A DNA stretch of 6,333 nucleotides from an uncultured Bacteroidales bacterium (GTDB lineage: Bacteria > Bacteroidota > Bacteroidia > Bacteroidales > Bacteroidaceae). Shown here one piece after another: positions 5,835 through 6,333 of the stretch (the first letter of the stretch is position 1; every line of letters starts with the position of its first letter). The translations under genes were made by a program, and so were the position numbers. The notes below the pieces were generated by a model, which made no database searches, was not told the DNA's origin, and worked only from the letters and a program-made list of their open reading frames with translations. The DNA is taken from the NCBI GenBank assembly GCA_945788445.1, contig CALZMA010000061.1:1-6333 (forward strand), in the 5' to 3' direction.

Positions 5835-6333
5835 GAGCCTGTGCTGCCTTCCTCCTCTTGCTGCTCGCCCAGATTGTGGCGGGGGCCCTGGGCGTGCTGA
5901 CCACCCACTGGCCGCTCATCCAGGCAGGACAGCCCGTGGCCGGCCTCGTGCCCGATGCGGTCAACTTTGGCATTGCCCTGCTGGGCTGCGAGAGTGTGCT
6001 GGCCTTGGGCCTTTGGCTCTGGACGCGCCGCGATGCCCCCTTGAAGTGCTGGACCTCGCGGCCCTTCCGGCCTGCCCTGGAGTTTGCCGCAGCACTCGCC
6101 GTGACCTTGGGCCTGAATGTTTTCTTCTCGTGGTTGGCCGAAACCTACGGTTGGGACGACGGCGGGGCGGGTGTGCTCTTCGAGCAGATGCGCGGGAGTG
6201 CCCCCTGCTGGCTGTTGCTCTGCGTGGTCGGTCCGCTGTGCGAGGAACTCGTGATGCGCTCTTGCGTGCTCCGCACCTTTGTGGAGCGCGGTCTGCCTGT
6301 GTGGCTCTCCGTGGGACTTTCGGCCTTGCTCTT
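5831..6333 (+). CDS. CPBP-family intramembrane metalloprotease, N-terminal part (cut by window end)
   Basis: Translation from the ATG at 5831 stays open to the end of the window, giving 167 residues with no stop. The start overlaps the ribF stop as ATGA, a sign of coupling. Hydrophobic segments lie near residues 5-24, 43-65, 83-103, 125-137 and from 155 on, so this is a polytopic inner-membrane protein. GPLCEELVMRSCVLR at 134-148 matches motif 1 of the CPBP (CAAX protease and bacteriocin-processing, Abi) family, with the Glu138-Glu139 pair and Arg143. The following LSVGLSALL leads into the position where the family's second motif, ending in a catalytic His, would be expected; that part and the last His motif lie beyond the window. 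The natural substrate of such single-copy bacterial members is mostly unknown. The link to ribF is probably operonic rather than functional. The family call rests on motif 1 plus topology. Confidence 0.75.
   Translation, partial: MRACAAFLLLLLAQIVAGALGVLTTHWPLIQAGQPVAGLVPDAVNFGIALLGCESVLALGLWLWTRRDAPLKCWTSRPFRPALEFAAALAVTLGLNVFFSWLAETYGWDDGGAGVLFEQMRGSAPCWLLLCVVGPLCEELVMRSCVLRTFVERGLPVWLSVGLSALL

Noticed and set aside
1..6333. CRISPR array, tRNA, rRNA, insertion sequence or phage genes
   Set aside because: No regularly spaced repeats, cloverleaf-like sequences, transposase motifs or terminal inverted repeats were seen on either strand.

Overview
The window looks like a chromosomal segment from a GC-rich member of the Bacteroidota, most likely Bacteroidales and close to Prevotella-type genera. 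Three things suggest this. Start codons are preceded by A/T-rich or otherwise unremarkable bases with no convincing Shine-Dalgarno. Candidate promoters fit the Bacteroidota form (TTG/TTTG, about 19 bases, TAnnTTTG) better than the sigma-70 form. The protein variants (a short one-domain GDP-mannose pyrophosphorylase and a free-standing ArgB) are familiar from that group. This is inference from sequence style; no ribosomal RNA is present to settle it.

Layout. A minus-strand gene for a 172-residue protein of unknown function (20-538) is divergent from a plus-strand series. The 285-base gap between them (539-823) is half A/T-rich, with a candidate promoter for the minus gene, and half very G/C-rich with several small inverted repeats. 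The plus strand then carries: mannose-1-phosphate guanylyltransferase (824-1903); a 173-base gap with a strong hairpin followed by a leader that resembles a dispersed Bacteroidales intergenic sequence; acetylglutamate (or succinylglutamate) kinase ArgB (2077-2856); a U32-family tRNA-hydroxylation protein of TrhP/YegQ type (2909-4144); a 135-base gap with a short tandem repeat and a candidate promoter; then a tight block of a YihX-like HAD phosphatase (4280-4900), the bifunctional riboflavin kinase/FAD synthetase RibF (4878-5834, overlapping the phosphatase by 23 bases), and a CPBP-family membrane protease (from 5831, ATGA overlap, cut by the window end).

How the genes fit together. These are mostly housekeeping enzymes of separate pathways: GDP-mannose supply for surface glycans, arginine synthesis, tRNA wobble-uridine hydroxylation, and flavin cofactor synthesis. 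The most suggestive linkage is the translationally coupled HAD phosphatase-RibF-CPBP block. In it, a phosphatase of a superfamily that supplies the riboflavin-pathway dephosphorylation step in other bacteria overlaps the gene for the enzyme that turns riboflavin into FMN and FAD. I see no CRISPR array, tRNA, rRNA, insertion sequence or phage gene, and nothing that looks like a wholly new system. The points most worth following are the HAD-RibF coupling, the active-site departures in the GDP-mannose enzyme, the unknown minus-strand protein, and the structured intergenic elements.
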